From a virus, in the IMG/VR virus record IMGVR_UViG_3300031654_000003, positions 1-57,775 of that record: a DNA stretch of 57,775 nt; one strand, given 5' to 3'. The notes under the pieces were generated by a model. The model made no database searches. It had not been told where the DNA came from and saw only the letters and a program-made list of their open reading frames with translations. The first letter of the stretch is position 1. Each line of letters starts with the position of its first letter. Shown here piece after piece: positions 22,117-30,248 of the stretch. The translations under genes were made by a program, and so were the position numbers.

Positions 22117-23088
22117 CTAACAATCAAGTACCTTAGTAGCATCAGCAAGGTCAGCAGTTAGGATATGGGCATAAATCTGCTCTGTAGTACGTATGGATTT
22201 ATGTCCTAACAATCTTGACACTACTATCACAGGGACACCCTTACGAAGAAGCTGTGTTGCAAAGTAATGACGCAGTGAATGAGGCCCGAACTTTGGAACT
22301 CCAGCTTTCTGGGCGAGTCGAGAAAATGATAGCCACAAAGCGTTGCGAGTACCGAGTTTTAGCTTCGGCAGAACTTGGCAGGCAGTTTCATTTAAGGGAA
22401 TAGTCCTTTGTTTTCGGCCTTTGCCGACAATAGTGATGGTGTTCATTTCAAGGTTAATATCCTTAGCTGATAACTTTGAAAACTCAGTTGCCCGAAGTCC
22501 GGTATTTGCTAAAAAGATTATCCGGTCCCGTGCTAAAGGCGTAGCAACATCCAATATCTTCTGATATTCCTCTGGTTCAATAAAACGTGAGGCAGGGGGG
22601 TCTTCTTTCAGCATCTTGACTTTCATAGCCGGATTAGGAATATCGTACCGATCTGAATTGTACCGACAGAATGCCTTAATGGGTGTCAAGTGTGCATTGA
22701 GAGTACGATTGATATCTCCCTTGTCTCTAAGCCGATGAAGATACTCCTGAATGTAATGAGGTTCTATCTGCTGAATACGATAGATGGTTTTGGGCAGAGA
22801 TTCGATAAACTTCGATAAGACATATTGGTAATGCTGCTGGGTTCTTGATGTATGACGCTTGCAGTAAGTCAGGTAGTCAGATAATGCTTGATTAATGGAT
22901 TCGCTGGGTGCAACCTCACTGTTGCGCCACAATCTTTCCTGTTCTTCGATGTCTGCGAAGAACTTAATGGCCTGGGCTTTCTCATAAAAAACCTTAGAGC
23001 CGGAAAAGATGATGTGCAATTTTCGGTTGGTGGCACGCCAACGAACCCGCCACTTTTTCAATTCTCTGATATATCCATAGCTTGCCAT
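22117..23088 (-). CDS. int: Tyrosine-family site-specific integrase
   Basis: From ATG 23088 the 323-aa protein begins MASYGYIRELKKWRVRWRAT. It has an N-terminal DNA-binding part and the catalytic domain with all residues of the family: Arg in NTGLRATEF, Lys in VGKGRKQR, His and Arg in HSLRHYFA, His in LGHKSIRTTEQ and Tyr in EQIYAH. It joins attP to a host site and reverses the reaction with an excisionase. attP lies about 115 bp upstream. It is the only leftward gene in the rightward block. A longer frame to 23145 was not used. Confidence 0.95.
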   Translation of the reverse strand: MASYGYIRELKKWRVRWRATNRKLHIIFSGSKVFYEKAQAIKFFADIEEQERLWRNSEVAPSESINQALSDYLTYCKRHTSRTQQHYQYVLSKFIESLPKTIYRIQQIEPHYIQEYLHRLRDKGDINRTLNAHLTPIKAFCRYNSDRYDIPNPAMKVKMLKEDPPASRFIEPEEYQKILDVATPLARDRIIFLANTGLRATEFSKLSAKDINLEMNTITIVGKGRKQRTIPLNETACQVLPKLKLGTRNALWLSFSRLAQKAGVPKFGPHSLRHYFATQLLRKGVPVIVVSRLLGHKSIRTTEQIYAHILTADLADATKVLDC

Positions 23089-23202
23089 CTTGACAGCACC
23101 ACGACAAAAATCTTGACAGAGTTTTGACAAAAGCAAAATCGGCAAATATTTTCTGCGCAGTCTGGAGTTCTAAATTCTTTATCCTCAATTGTTTACGCAT
23201 AA

Positions 23203-23243
23203 GCGGGCGAGGAGAATCGGACTCCTGACGACCAGCTTGGGAA
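23203..23243 (-). other. Probable attP, tRNA-Gly(CCC) 3'-half identity
   Basis: On the minus strand the 41 bases fit the 3' half of a tRNA: anticodon loop TTCCCAA, then GCTGG, a variable arm, T-stem AGGAG/CTCCT around TCCGATT, and acceptor CGCCCGC. No 5' half is present, so it is not a tRNA gene. Integration at such a segment restores the host tRNA. Confidence 0.75.
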
Positions 23244-23356
23244 ATATATTAACATTCCCAAAATACCTTTTTATTAAGCAATATCGGCGATTAAAACCTT
23301 CAAAAACCACAAAATCAAGTCATTATTTGACATGACTTTGACAAGCTGCAAGAAAA

Positions 23357-23960
23357 TAGCCAGTGGCGGATGGAGTCAAAATTGGTGACTACTGGTCTGG
23401 CCAGCCCCTGATGCAGAATCACTCGCAGAGTAGGAAAGCTCTGTCCACTGGCTACAAATCTGCTGGCGGCGGCGTAAGTATGCGGCACGAGGGAACTATC
23501 GGTTGCCTAACAGAAAAACGCAATTCGCACCGATAGCCGAATTGCTAAACGTTATACAGGTAAAATCCTGTTCGCCAGCAGATGTTATTGTACCGTAAGG
23601 TATCCCATAGGGACTGCAAACCTAACAATACACATAGCCCCTGACGGAATATAAGCCCCAGCCAGCGGTGGGCTAAAACACTGGCAGAGTTTTTAACACC
23701 AGAACGGGGCGGGCGACGGAGACATTCGGATAAGTCCCGCCCTATGATTGTAAAGCCTATGTCAATTTTTGAACGCCGGAGAATTGATGGCATGTGACTA
23801 AGCTACGTAAGTGATTGAGGCGTGACGGTCGCCAGAGGCGGCAACTTTGAAAACTTAATACGCCAAGGACGGGACGGAAAGGAAGGATCCTGTCCTACGG
23901 AGAGCAACTATTAAACCTTTGACTCTGTTATGGTACAGACTATACGTCCCCCTTGGCTTT
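23357..23960 (+). ncRNA. Large ornate non-coding RNA (GOLLD/ROOL-like candidate)
   Basis: About 600 nt with no good gene and many strong stems: 10 bp (TAGCCAGTGG 23357-23366 with 23445-23454), 11 bp (ATCTGCTGGCG 23458-23468 with 23573-23583), a pseudoknot inside it (CTATCGGT/ACCGATAG interleaved with CAATTCG/CGAATTG), hairpins ACAGG/CCTGT and TACC-GTAA-GGTA, a second pseudoknot (AGCCC/GGGCT with GCCAG/CTGGC), GGGCGGG/CCCGCCC, AGGACGGGA/TCCTGTCCT (one G-U pair that favours the plus strand) and a last GCCAAGG/CCTTGGC stem before TTTT. Size, phage setting and pseudoknots are like the GOLLD and ROOL RNAs. Family membership is not proved. Confidence 0.75.
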
Positions 23961-23978
23961 TATGAGAAAGGATTTATT

Positions 23979-24209
23979 ATGTCTAAAAAATTATCAGCAC
24001 GCGAAAAAAGGACAAAGGAACAAACACAATTGTTTAACCAAATTTGTAGTTATATGAGGCTTAATCAAGCCGTAACAAAATTCGGCAAAAACAAAGTTGC
24101 TTGGGCAATGAATAGATTCGTCACAAAACAACGTGACCTGAAAAATCTATTAGAAAAGCAAAAGAAACTTGAAGGTGACCTTGCCGAAGTGAAATCGAAA
24201 ATCGGTTAA
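23979..24209 (+). CDS. Small basic coiled-coil protein
   Basis: From ATG 23979 a 76-aa Lys-rich helical protein starting MSKKLSAREKRTKEQTQL, with AAAGGA upstream. It starts directly after the large RNA. Function unknown. Confidence 0.6.
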   Translation: MSKKLSAREKRTKEQTQLFNQICSYMRLNQAVTKFGKNKVAWAMNRFVTKQRDLKNLLEKQKKLEGDLAEVKSKIG

Positions 24210-24214
24210 AGAAG

Positions 24215-24523
24215 ATGTATAGCGAACATTCATTCCAAATACATAAAGAGCAATGCTCAGACCCGAACTGCGAGGTTGAGAGTTCTGATTTGAAGTATTG
24301 TGAGTGCGGCAAGGGATTCTGCCGAGCTTGTGCTGACACTGAATTTCATGCCTGTGAAGATTGCGGCTCGGAAGGCTGTGGTGACTGTGTCGTTTACAGC
24401 AGGGAATTTGAGATATGGATATGCGGCGGCTGTCTGCATGATAAGCAATTAGAGGCAGCAGCTACAAAGGCTAAAACAGGCAGCATATTTGCTTTTAGAA
24501 ATTATCTGAAAAGAAGGAGCTAA
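24215..24523 (+). CDS. Cys-rich multi-zinc-finger protein
   Basis: A 102-aa protein with Cys pairs at CSDPNC, CECGKGFCRAC, HACEDCGSEGCGDC and CGGC, enough for two or three zinc sites. The crossed pattern resembles small B-box, FYVE or RING-type folds. In a phage this could be a protein-interaction module. Function unknown. Confidence 0.6.
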   Translation: MYSEHSFQIHKEQCSDPNCEVESSDLKYCECGKGFCRACADTEFHACEDCGSEGCGDCVVYSREFEIWICGGCLHDKQLEAAATKAKTGSIFAFRNYLKRRS

Positions 24524-24525
24524 AA

Positions 24526-24669
24526 ATGCCATTCAAATCTTATAGAGAACAATCAAGAAATATAAATTGGGGAACTGACAAAACAGCATCATGGTTTAGT
24601 AATGCACGAAATTACTCGTCGGCTATATACAAAAGAGGAACTTGTTTTATAAAGTTTAGAAAAAAATGA
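24526..24669 (+). CDS. Small basic protein
   Basis: A 47-aa frame starting MPFKSYREQSRNINWGTD, with a strong AAGGAG and a 4-base overlap with the next gene. Function unknown. Confidence 0.55.
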   Translation: MPFKSYREQSRNINWGTDKTASWFSNARNYSSAIYKRGTCFIKFRKK

Positions 24670-25001
24670 AAACTCTCTTTGACCAATCTGTTAAGTATCC
24701 GCCGGCAAGCCATAAGAACGACCCTATTACATCGTTCAAGGCTGAAGATAAGCATAAGCAATCCGGCAAATTTCAATACAGTGTTAATCAAGTAAGAGAA
24801 GCAATAATAAGATATCAAAGAACAATGATGAGACCGGATTTCACAGCCAAAGAACTGGCGGCGTTTATAAGCGAAGAAGAACAAATTGATTACTTCAGGC
24901 TTTATTATGTTATCGAAAAAAGACTGAGCGTGCTTGAACATATTTTAATAAAGAGGACATCGGAAGAACGCAATGGTTGCAAGGTTTGGCAGATTATTTG
25001 A
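24666..25001 (+). CDS. Winged-helix-type phage protein
   Basis: A 111-aa protein. After a short start, SVNQVREAIIRYQ, FTAKELAAFISEEEQIDYF and VIEKRLSVLEHILI give the usual winged-helix layout of small phage proteins encoded near recombination genes. It may bind DNA. Confidence 0.6.
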   Translation: MKTLFDQSVKYPPASHKNDPITSFKAEDKHKQSGKFQYSVNQVREAIIRYQRTMMRPDFTAKELAAFISEEEQIDYFRLYYVIEKRLSVLEHILIKRTSEERNGCKVWQII

Positions 25002-25009
25002 GGTGAAGC

Positions 25010-25243
25010 ATGTTTGAAGAATTTGAAAAACACTGGAAACTTGTAGAGGAAAAACACGCAAATAAATGTGCAGATATAGCTTCAAAGAATACGGCGATTG
25101 AGTACATTCAATGGCAAAAAAGATTACGCAAAGAAGAATGGGAAGAATCCCTGCGATTGATTATTAAAAAATGGATGCAAAAGCCAGCAATACCAATGTC
25201 TGAATTGATTGACTGGATTAAACAAGAGCTTGGCGAAAGTTAG
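25010..25243 (+). CDS. Small hypothetical protein
   Basis: A 77-aa charged helical protein. Tight spacing (8 bases) to both neighbours suggests one operon. Function unknown. Confidence 0.55.
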   Translation: MFEEFEKHWKLVEEKHANKCADIASKNTAIEYIQWQKRLRKEEWEESLRLIIKKWMQKPAIPMSELIDWIKQELGES

Positions 25244-25251
25244 AGGGCAAA

Positions 25252-25926
25252 ATGGCTATAACAAAAGCACATCAAAGATATAGATTGAAACCAACAACGG
25301 AATTTCCAAAAGGTCGTATAGTACCAGGTGTTACTACTATTATAGATATTCTTAACAAGCCTGCACTTGTACCTTGGGCCAACAGAATCGGCTTGCAGGG
25401 AATTGATGTCAAGCGGTACGTTGACGACAAGGCCGATATAGGAACTCTCGCCCATGCCATGATAATAAACCAGCTACTCGGCAAGAAAACTGATACATCA
25501 GAATATAGCCAAAATCAAATAGATGCTGCCGAGAATGCCTGTCTTAGTTTCTATGAATGGCAGAAAAAACATAATCTTTTAATCACATCGGCAGAGGAAC
25601 CTTTGATAAGCCAGCAATACGGATTTGGTGGACAGTACGATATTTACGGAGTCATAGATAATACAAATGAGTTGTTAGACCTCAAAACAGGCTCTGGAAT
25701 CTGGCTTGACCATTATTACCAAATGGGAGGATATTTACTATTACTCAAGGAATACAATCGACCTGTTGACCAAGTACGAATCTTGAATATCCCACGCACC
25801 GAATCCGAAACATTTCAGGAAGTTACTTTATCGAAACCGGTGATGGAATTGGCGAAAATTATTTTTCTTCAATGTTTAGCAATTTACAATACTACAAAAG
25901 AAATGAACAGATTGGTAAAAAAATAA
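25252..25926 (+). CDS. PD-(D/E)XK exonuclease (RecB/Cas4-like)
   Basis: A 224-aa protein. The motif series IGTLAHAM (His 68), GGQYDIYGVID (Asp 130), LLDLKTG (Asp 143, Lys 145) and the QxxxY segment YYQMGGY follows the RecB/Cas4-type nuclease family. Together with the SSB-like gene downstream it is the likely recombination pair of the phage: nuclease resection plus single-strand binding. The HNH gene overlaps its stop. Confidence 0.85.
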   Translation: MAITKAHQRYRLKPTTEFPKGRIVPGVTTIIDILNKPALVPWANRIGLQGIDVKRYVDDKADIGTLAHAMIINQLLGKKTDTSEYSQNQIDAAENACLSFYEWQKKHNLLITSAEEPLISQQYGFGGQYDIYGVIDNTNELLDLKTGSGIWLDHYYQMGGYLLLLKEYNRPVDQVRILNIPRTESETFQEVTLSKPVMELAKIIFLQCLAIYNTTKEMNRLVKK

Positions 25927-26423
25927 TGATAAAGAAATTTGTACCTACAAAAGAAATACAGCGATTGTACAAAGAAGGATTATCTTTGAATGAAATTGGG
26001 GAACACATAGGTATATCTGGGCAGTCAGTCTGGATGCGATTAACAAAGTCTAAAATGAAGTTGCGAACTATATCCGAAGCCCAAAAAATAGCATACAAAA
26101 AAGGTCGGATGAAAAGTCAGAGGGGAGAAGATAATAATCAATGGAAGGGTGGACGATATCCAGATTCAAGAGGTTATATATATCTGTACACAGGAGTTAG
26201 AAATCGGAAAGTTTTTGAACATAGACTTATCTGGGAGAAACATCACGGCAAAATCCCGGATGGATGGATTATTCATCATTTGAATGGAATAAGAGATGAT
26301 AACAGAATAGAAAATTTGCAAGCTATACCCAGAAAACGCCACAATTCCATGTCAATAGTTGAACCATATCAAGAACGAATAAGAAAACTTGAGCAACAGT
26401 TGGCAAGGCTAATGAAAAGATGA
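25926..26423 (+). CDS. HNH homing-type endonuclease
   Basis: A 165-aa protein. An N-terminal helix-turn-helix (EIQRLYKEGLSLNEIGEHIG, then SGQSVWMRL) is followed by the HNH domain: VFEHRLIWEKHHG, WIIHHLNGIRDDNRIENL. The two His, Asn and following Asn are the expected metal and catalytic residues. It sits between two recombination genes, overlapping the stop of the first (TAATG), as expected for a free-standing homing endonuclease. Confidence 0.85.
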   Translation: MIKKFVPTKEIQRLYKEGLSLNEIGEHIGISGQSVWMRLTKSKMKLRTISEAQKIAYKKGRMKSQRGEDNNQWKGGRYPDSRGYIYLYTGVRNRKVFEHRLIWEKHHGKIPDGWIIHHLNGIRDDNRIENLQAIPRKRHNSMSIVEPYQERIRKLEQQLARLMKR

Positions 26424-26590
26424 GACGCATAACTTTACAGCAAATTGAAGAACTATCGGAGCGGGAAAGATTACAGCTTAGAGCCTATATCAATAATCAT
26501 TTAGGTAGTTTGTATAAAAGAATGAACCAAAAATCAGACGTAGAAAGACAAATAGAAAGTGAGGCAAAAGATTATGTCATTGATGGCTAA
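26420..26590 (+). CDS. Small helical protein
   Basis: A 56-aa frame starting MRRITLQQIEELSERERLQL, overlapping the HNH gene by 4 bases and the SSB-like gene by 17. Function unknown. Confidence 0.55.
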   Translation: MRRITLQQIEELSERERLQLRAYINNHLGSLYKRMNQKSDVERQIESEAKDYVIDG

Positions 26591-27215
26591 AAGAGAAGAA
26601 AATCAGCAATTTCCACCGATTGAAGGTGGAACATATCAGGCAGTATGTTATTCGGTAATTGATTTCGGCACACAACACAATGATTATTACGATAAGGACA
26701 TGCGCCAAGTCTGTATAACATGGGAAATTCCAGAACTACGAATACAGATTGAAAGAAATGGGGAAAAACTGAATTTGCCACGGGCAATCTCCAAAACATA
26801 TACCTTATCTCTTGGTGAAAAATCTCATTTATATAGAGATTTAGTTGCTTGGCGAGGCAGGGAATTTACACAAAATGAACTAATTGGATTTGATATTCTT
26901 ACGGTCATAAGAGCAAACTGTATTCTGCAAATTATCAATACGACAAAGGGCGATAAAACATACGCCAATATAGCAGCAGTTGCAAAAATAATGTTCAACA
27001 TGAGAAAACTTGAACCCGAAAATCCCATCGCTATATTTTCAATGGCAGATGGACTTGAAATACCACAGGACATACCTGATTGGCAAAAAGATATAATCCG
27101 TAAATCCAGAGAATATCAAGCTGTCCAGAATGCCAAAAGTAATCCTGCTCTAAAAAAAGCTCAAGAAGATTATGCTTCCGAACCAGAATTAGATAACGAT
27201 GATATTCCCTTTTGA
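26574..27215 (+). CDS. Single-stranded-DNA-binding-like protein
   Basis: A 213-aa protein from ATG 26574 (GTGAGG upstream). Residues about 15-140 are strand-rich with a typical start (IEGGTYQAVCYSVIDFGTQ) seen in phage replication proteins. The last residues, ELDNDDIPF, are the acidic plus IPF tail of SSB proteins, which binds exonucleases, helicases and repair enzymes. It follows the nuclease and is the third protein here with a DDIPF end. Confidence 0.75.
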   Translation: MSLMAKREENQQFPPIEGGTYQAVCYSVIDFGTQHNDYYDKDMRQVCITWEIPELRIQIERNGEKLNLPRAISKTYTLSLGEKSHLYRDLVAWRGREFTQNELIGFDILTVIRANCILQIINTTKGDKTYANIAAVAKIMFNMRKLEPENPIAIFSMADGLEIPQDIPDWQKDIIRKSREYQAVQNAKSNPALKKAQEDYASEPELDNDDIPF

Positions 27216-27229
27216 CACAGAAATAAAAA

Positions 27230-27688
27230 ATGTTGGAGCTACACGGAATAGTCAAGGACGGCAGGCTCTTGTTTCCCATCAGCCAGATAGAATTAAGAAC
27301 GCGATTGCTGGCTTCTATGAAGAACGGAACAAGAGTAATAGAGACTCTACGGCGTGAAGGTAGGTTTAAATCATATAGTCAAGTTAAAGCCCATTGGGGT
27401 CTTGTAGTTGAAATGATTAGGCAAAGAATGATTGAACTTGGCTGGGATATATGTGGCGTAGCCCCTAATAAACAAATGATACATGAAATATTAACTTTAG
27501 CTTGTGCTGGGGTAGGTGATAGTGGAGAGATTGTAAGACTTAGCGAACAAACCTCTGTGCAATCAAGTCAATGCTTTGAGAATTGCAGGGCATGGGCGGC
27601 TACACAATTAAATCTTGATATACCCGATCCAGACCCCCGATGGAGAGAAGTCAAGGATGGAACCAGCAAGCAGAACCATACATTATGA
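27230..27688 (+). CDS. Possible recombination protein (NinB/Orf-like)
   Basis: A 152-aa protein. The helical layout (FKSYSQVKAHWGLVVEMIRQ; MIHEILTLACAGV; QCFENCRAWAATQLNLDIPD) resembles NinB/Orf-type recombination mediators, which help load recombinases. The match is by layout only. The next gene begins inside its end. Confidence 0.4.
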   Translation: MLELHGIVKDGRLLFPISQIELRTRLLASMKNGTRVIETLRREGRFKSYSQVKAHWGLVVEMIRQRMIELGWDICGVAPNKQMIHEILTLACAGVGDSGEIVRLSEQTSVQSSQCFENCRAWAATQLNLDIPDPDPRWREVKDGTSKQNHTL

Positions 27689-28115
27689 ATGGCGAAACAA
27701 GCCAGAAAAATGCACTATCGGCGGCAAAACCTGCGAGTTCAAAAGCCAGATAGAGCGTAAATGGGCTTTATATCTGCAATATCTCCACGATTTAGGTGCA
27801 ATAGATGGATGGGAATATGAGCCAAAAACATTTCATTTCAAAGAACGCTATGGGATGAAGCATCAATATACTCCCGATTTTATTGTAGCAGAGGACGGCG
27901 AAATTATTTATCACGAAGTCAAGACTTCTTTGCGGCAAAAAGATATTAGTAGATTCCGCCGATTAGTAATGGATTTTCCAGAAACAAAGATGGTTCTTAT
28001 CCTACCGAATGACGCCAAAAATATGAAACAGAAATTGTTAAAGCAACAAGCCTTAAAATATATAGAACGAATTGCCTATTGCAATCCATTATTCAAGAAA
28101 TTCAGCATAAAGTAA
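27657..28115 (+). CDS. PD-(D/E)XK nuclease (DUF1064-like)
   Basis: From ATG 27657 the 152-aa protein has FKSQIERKWALYLQYL (Glu 33), GWEYEPKTFHF, YTPDFIV (Asp 74) and IIYHEVKTSL (Glu 87, Lys 89). This E...D...ExK series with a spacing of about 40 and 13 residues is that of small phage PD-(D/E)XK endonucleases of the DUF1064 style, candidates for Holliday-junction resolution. It overlaps the previous gene. Confidence 0.75.
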   Translation: MEPASRTIHYEWRNKPEKCTIGGKTCEFKSQIERKWALYLQYLHDLGAIDGWEYEPKTFHFKERYGMKHQYTPDFIVAEDGEIIYHEVKTSLRQKDISRFRRLVMDFPETKMVLILPNDAKNMKQKLLKQQALKYIERIAYCNPLFKKFSIK

Positions 28116-28139
28116 ACGGGTCGAGGCAAGGAAGTATTT

Positions 28140-28409
28140 ATGAGCAAGGATGCCGAAACAGTTGAGCTTGTATGCGAAGGAGAGGGCGGGTACGACCTTA
28201 AAATCAGTTATGTTACTGATAGCATACTTATAAGTTTAGTAAATAGGTCCAAAGAAGATGATAATGCCGCTTCAATATTTGATTTTGAAACAGCCGAAAA
28301 AGCAGCTAACTTTATACTGAATGTTTGCAAAACTCATGCTAAAAAAACTAAATATCATTTCAAAGCCCGCCAAAGCGATAGGGCGGTACATGGAAAGAAT
28401 ATCCGATGA
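28140..28409 (+). CDS. Hypothetical protein
   Basis: An 89-aa protein with a strand-rich first half (LVCEGEGGYDLKISYVTDSI) and a helical end. Overlaps the next gene by 4 bases. Confidence 0.55.
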   Translation: MSKDAETVELVCEGEGGYDLKISYVTDSILISLVNRSKEDDNAASIFDFETAEKAANFILNVCKTHAKKTKYHFKARQSDRAVHGKNIR

Positions 28410-28789
28410 ACGAAAACGTGATTAAATTATTAAAATTAGCAAAATACCAAATGGGTATTAGAACAATGAAATTTTTTATTGACCAAGCACTTGCCGAACT
28501 CCAAAAAGGAATTTCTAACGGGACTGAGCCGAGCGAGTTTACAAAAATACAAAGAATAGCCATACAACAATGTGTTGATGCTTATGAAACTACTGAATGG
28601 TTGCCTATTGGTGTACTTCGTCTTGAAGAAGCCTGTGATATTATCGACCGCCAAAAGCAGAGAATAGCAGAACTGGAAGGCGAACAGGATAACTTAAAGG
28701 AAATATACGATAAGTTGCATATAGACTTTGTTAATCGAGGATTAAAAATTCAAGAACTGGAGTCAGAAAATGCCAAAGACAAAGGATGA
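28406..28789 (+). CDS. Coiled-coil hypothetical protein
   Basis: A 127-aa protein. The first half is helical with two short loops, and the last 45 residues form a coiled coil (IDRQKQRIAELEGEQDNLKE). Overlaps its neighbours. Confidence 0.55.
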   Translation: MNENVIKLLKLAKYQMGIRTMKFFIDQALAELQKGISNGTEPSEFTKIQRIAIQQCVDAYETTEWLPIGVLRLEEACDIIDRQKQRIAELEGEQDNLKEIYDKLHIDFVNRGLKIQELESENAKDKG

Positions 28790-29138
28790 TAGAATCCAAA
28801 AAGTGCTGGAAATATTAAATTTGCCAGCAGAAGAACAATTAACTTGGGTAGCATTAAATAATAATATTATACAGATTGATGTTTGGGAATGGGATGGTGT
28901 AAATAATATTGTTATACCAATTGAGATTAATTGGCGCATTCTTGCCGACCTTGCGTTCAGGATGAGGGATGAAGCATGTTCAAGAGATTCTATTTATTGG
29001 GAAAAAGCTGTTTATAAAGTTTATCAAAAGTCATTTACAAGAGAATATGATAATGTGTTTTTGTGGATGACAGAATTTGCTCAGCCGATTCACTGGATTT
29101 GTGCCTCAATAATCGCAGAGATTCTGAATGAAAAATAA
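28770..29138 (+). CDS. Hypothetical protein
   Basis: A 122-aa Trp-rich protein. It starts within the end of the coiled-coil gene and overlaps the lipoprotein gene by 11 bases. No recognised family. Confidence 0.55.
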   Translation: MPKTKDDRIQKVLEILNLPAEEQLTWVALNNNIIQIDVWEWDGVNNIVIPIEINWRILADLAFRMRDEACSRDSIYWEKAVYKVYQKSFTREYDNVFLWMTEFAQPIHWICASIIAEILNEK

Positions 29139-29364
29139 AATACTATCCGTTATGATATTGTTGCTTCTATCAGGCTGTCAATACTGGTATAATCCTTCTG
29201 TAAAGCTGGAGAACGCAAAAAAGGACTATAAGTTATCTGCCCAGACAGACGACCTTGAATACTCGATGTTTCTCAAAGGCTATAAGAAAGTCGAGCCACC
29301 GAAAGAGGCCAGAAAAGACTGGCTGTTAATCGGCCTTAAAATTGTGCCTGTGGCGGGAGAATAA
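29128..29364 (+). CDS. Small lipoprotein at the end of the rightward block
   Basis: A 78-aa protein with a signal-peptidase II type start: basic MKNK, hydrophobic ILSVMILLLL, then SGC. The mature part is charged. It would be anchored in a membrane. Roles could include superinfection exclusion or a lysis-linked function. It meets the leftward lysis operon at the terminator that follows. Confidence 0.65.
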   Translation: MKNKILSVMILLLLSGCQYWYNPSVKLENAKKDYKLSAQTDDLEYSMFLKGYKKVEPPKEARKDWLLIGLKIVPVAGE

Positions 29365-29390
29365 AAGCGCCCGAATAAATCGAGCGCTTT
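29364..29390 (-). terminator. Terminator between converging operons
   Basis: AAAGCGC and GCGCTTT (7 bp, with an inner CGA/TCG pair) form a stem between the two operons. On the minus strand it is followed by TATTC, so it best ends the leftward late operon, and could stop both. Confidence 0.65.
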
Positions 29391-29418
29391 CCAGAGGAAT
29401 AAAATGTGTAGAAAACAA

Positions 29419-29508
29419 TTATTTGCAGCCACCGCGTTTTAGGCCGCCACGTTTTTTGCTGGGCCTTGGGCTTCTTTTTCTCGGCCCGCGTTTGTCTCTA
29501 TCTGGCAT
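29419..29508 (-). CDS. 29-aa highly basic microprotein
   Basis: The frame starts MPDRDKRGPRKRSPRPSKKR and ends GGLKRGGCK. Nearly half the residues are Lys or Arg. It is the last gene of the leftward operon and has a fair ribosome-binding site. Its role is unknown, but a small nucleic-acid-binding protein is plausible. Confidence 0.55.
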   Translation of the reverse strand: MPDRDKRGPRKRSPRPSKKRGGLKRGGCK

Positions 29509-29522
29509 TGCTTACTCCTTTC

Positions 29523-29708
29523 TTACCAGCAGATATGTCCTATTATAACACCTGCAATGAACGGAACAAACCAGCCATAGTCGTGACTTTCCATTATGTT
29601 TCTTAAAAACTGTGATATTGTCGGGTACTTTTTTTTGCGATCCAACCAAATATCAATAATAATAACTGCGATAACAATTGCTATGCAAATCCATTTTGTA
29701 GTTGTCAT
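29523..29708 (-). CDS. Two-pass small membrane protein (holin-like)
   Basis: From ATG 29708 a 61-aa protein has two hydrophobic helices (WICIAIVIAVIIIDIWL; WFVPFIAGVIIGHICW) joined by a charged loop. Two helices in about 60 residues near the spanin genes fits a class II holin, which times lysis by permeabilising the inner membrane. The call is structural and positional. Confidence 0.55.
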   Translation of the reverse strand: MTTTKWICIAIVIAVIIIDIWLDRKKKYPTISQFLRNIMESHDYGWFVPFIAGVIIGHICW

Positions 29709-29781
29709 TTTCTTCCCCAATAAAGGCGGCCAGAGCCATTAAAGTTTATTTATATATTGTGGTTATTTTCTTCGCTGGCTT

Positions 29782-29988
29782 CTAACCGCCACTTTCTTTC
29801 GGCTTGCTCAATTCAACGAGAATATCAGCCTTAGCTCTTTCAATTTCGTTAAAAGTATCTTCCGGCCCGAAAACCTCTATCCATGCCTTTATACCAAGTT
29901 CTATAATATTTTCTCGGATAGAGTCGATAGCCTCATCTCTTTTGTGAATCCAGCGTGTGATTTCTCGACTGCATGGACAATCACTCAT
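29782..29988 (-). CDS. Small hypothetical protein of the lysis region
   Basis: A 68-aa acidic, helical protein with CPCS near the start. It follows the outer spanin with a 4-base overlap. Function unknown. Confidence 0.5.
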   Translation of the reverse strand: MSDCPCSREITRWIHKRDEAIDSIRENIIELGIKAWIEVFGPEDTFNEIERAKADILVELSKPKESGG

Positions 29989-30248
29989 GGTTCTTTTATC
30001 AATCCTTCCTGTATGCAGAGCATTTCGCAGTTTACAAAATAATCGTATCTGCCAGGGCTAATAAGAATCATCCTTGTATTTACGGTCACTGGCTGATTAG
30101 GCTCAATAATCAACACCCTCTTTTCGGAGCTTATCACGTAAACCTGCGATTGTTTTTGACAGCCGCTCACGCTCACAATAAATGCCGTCAAGAGTATCAG
30201 TTTGATTAAGAGCCAATGCCTGAATATGCTTTTCTTTAAGCTGCGCAT
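29985..30248 (-). CDS. Outer-membrane spanin subunit (Rz1-like lipoprotein)
   Basis: From ATG 30248 the 87-aa protein has a signal ending in VSVSGC, a lipobox, so it is an outer-membrane lipoprotein. Its start lies inside the inner-membrane spanin gene in another frame, the classic Rz/Rz1 layout. Together the two join the membranes and cause the last step of lysis in a diderm host. Confidence 0.65.
   Translation of the reverse strand: MRSLKKSIFRHWLLIKLILLTAFIVSVSGCQKQSQVYVISSEKRVLIIEPNQPVTVNTRMILISPGRYDYFVNCEMLCIQEGLIKEP

Noticed and set aside
23203-23243. Possible tRNA gene
   Set aside because: Only the anticodon loop to acceptor part is present; there is no D-arm or 5' acceptor strand, so it is an attachment site, not a tRNA.
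23545-23793. 82-aa leftward frame in the large RNA
   Set aside because: Its codons are the complement of strong stems, it has no ribosome-binding site, and the structure evidence favours a plus-strand RNA.
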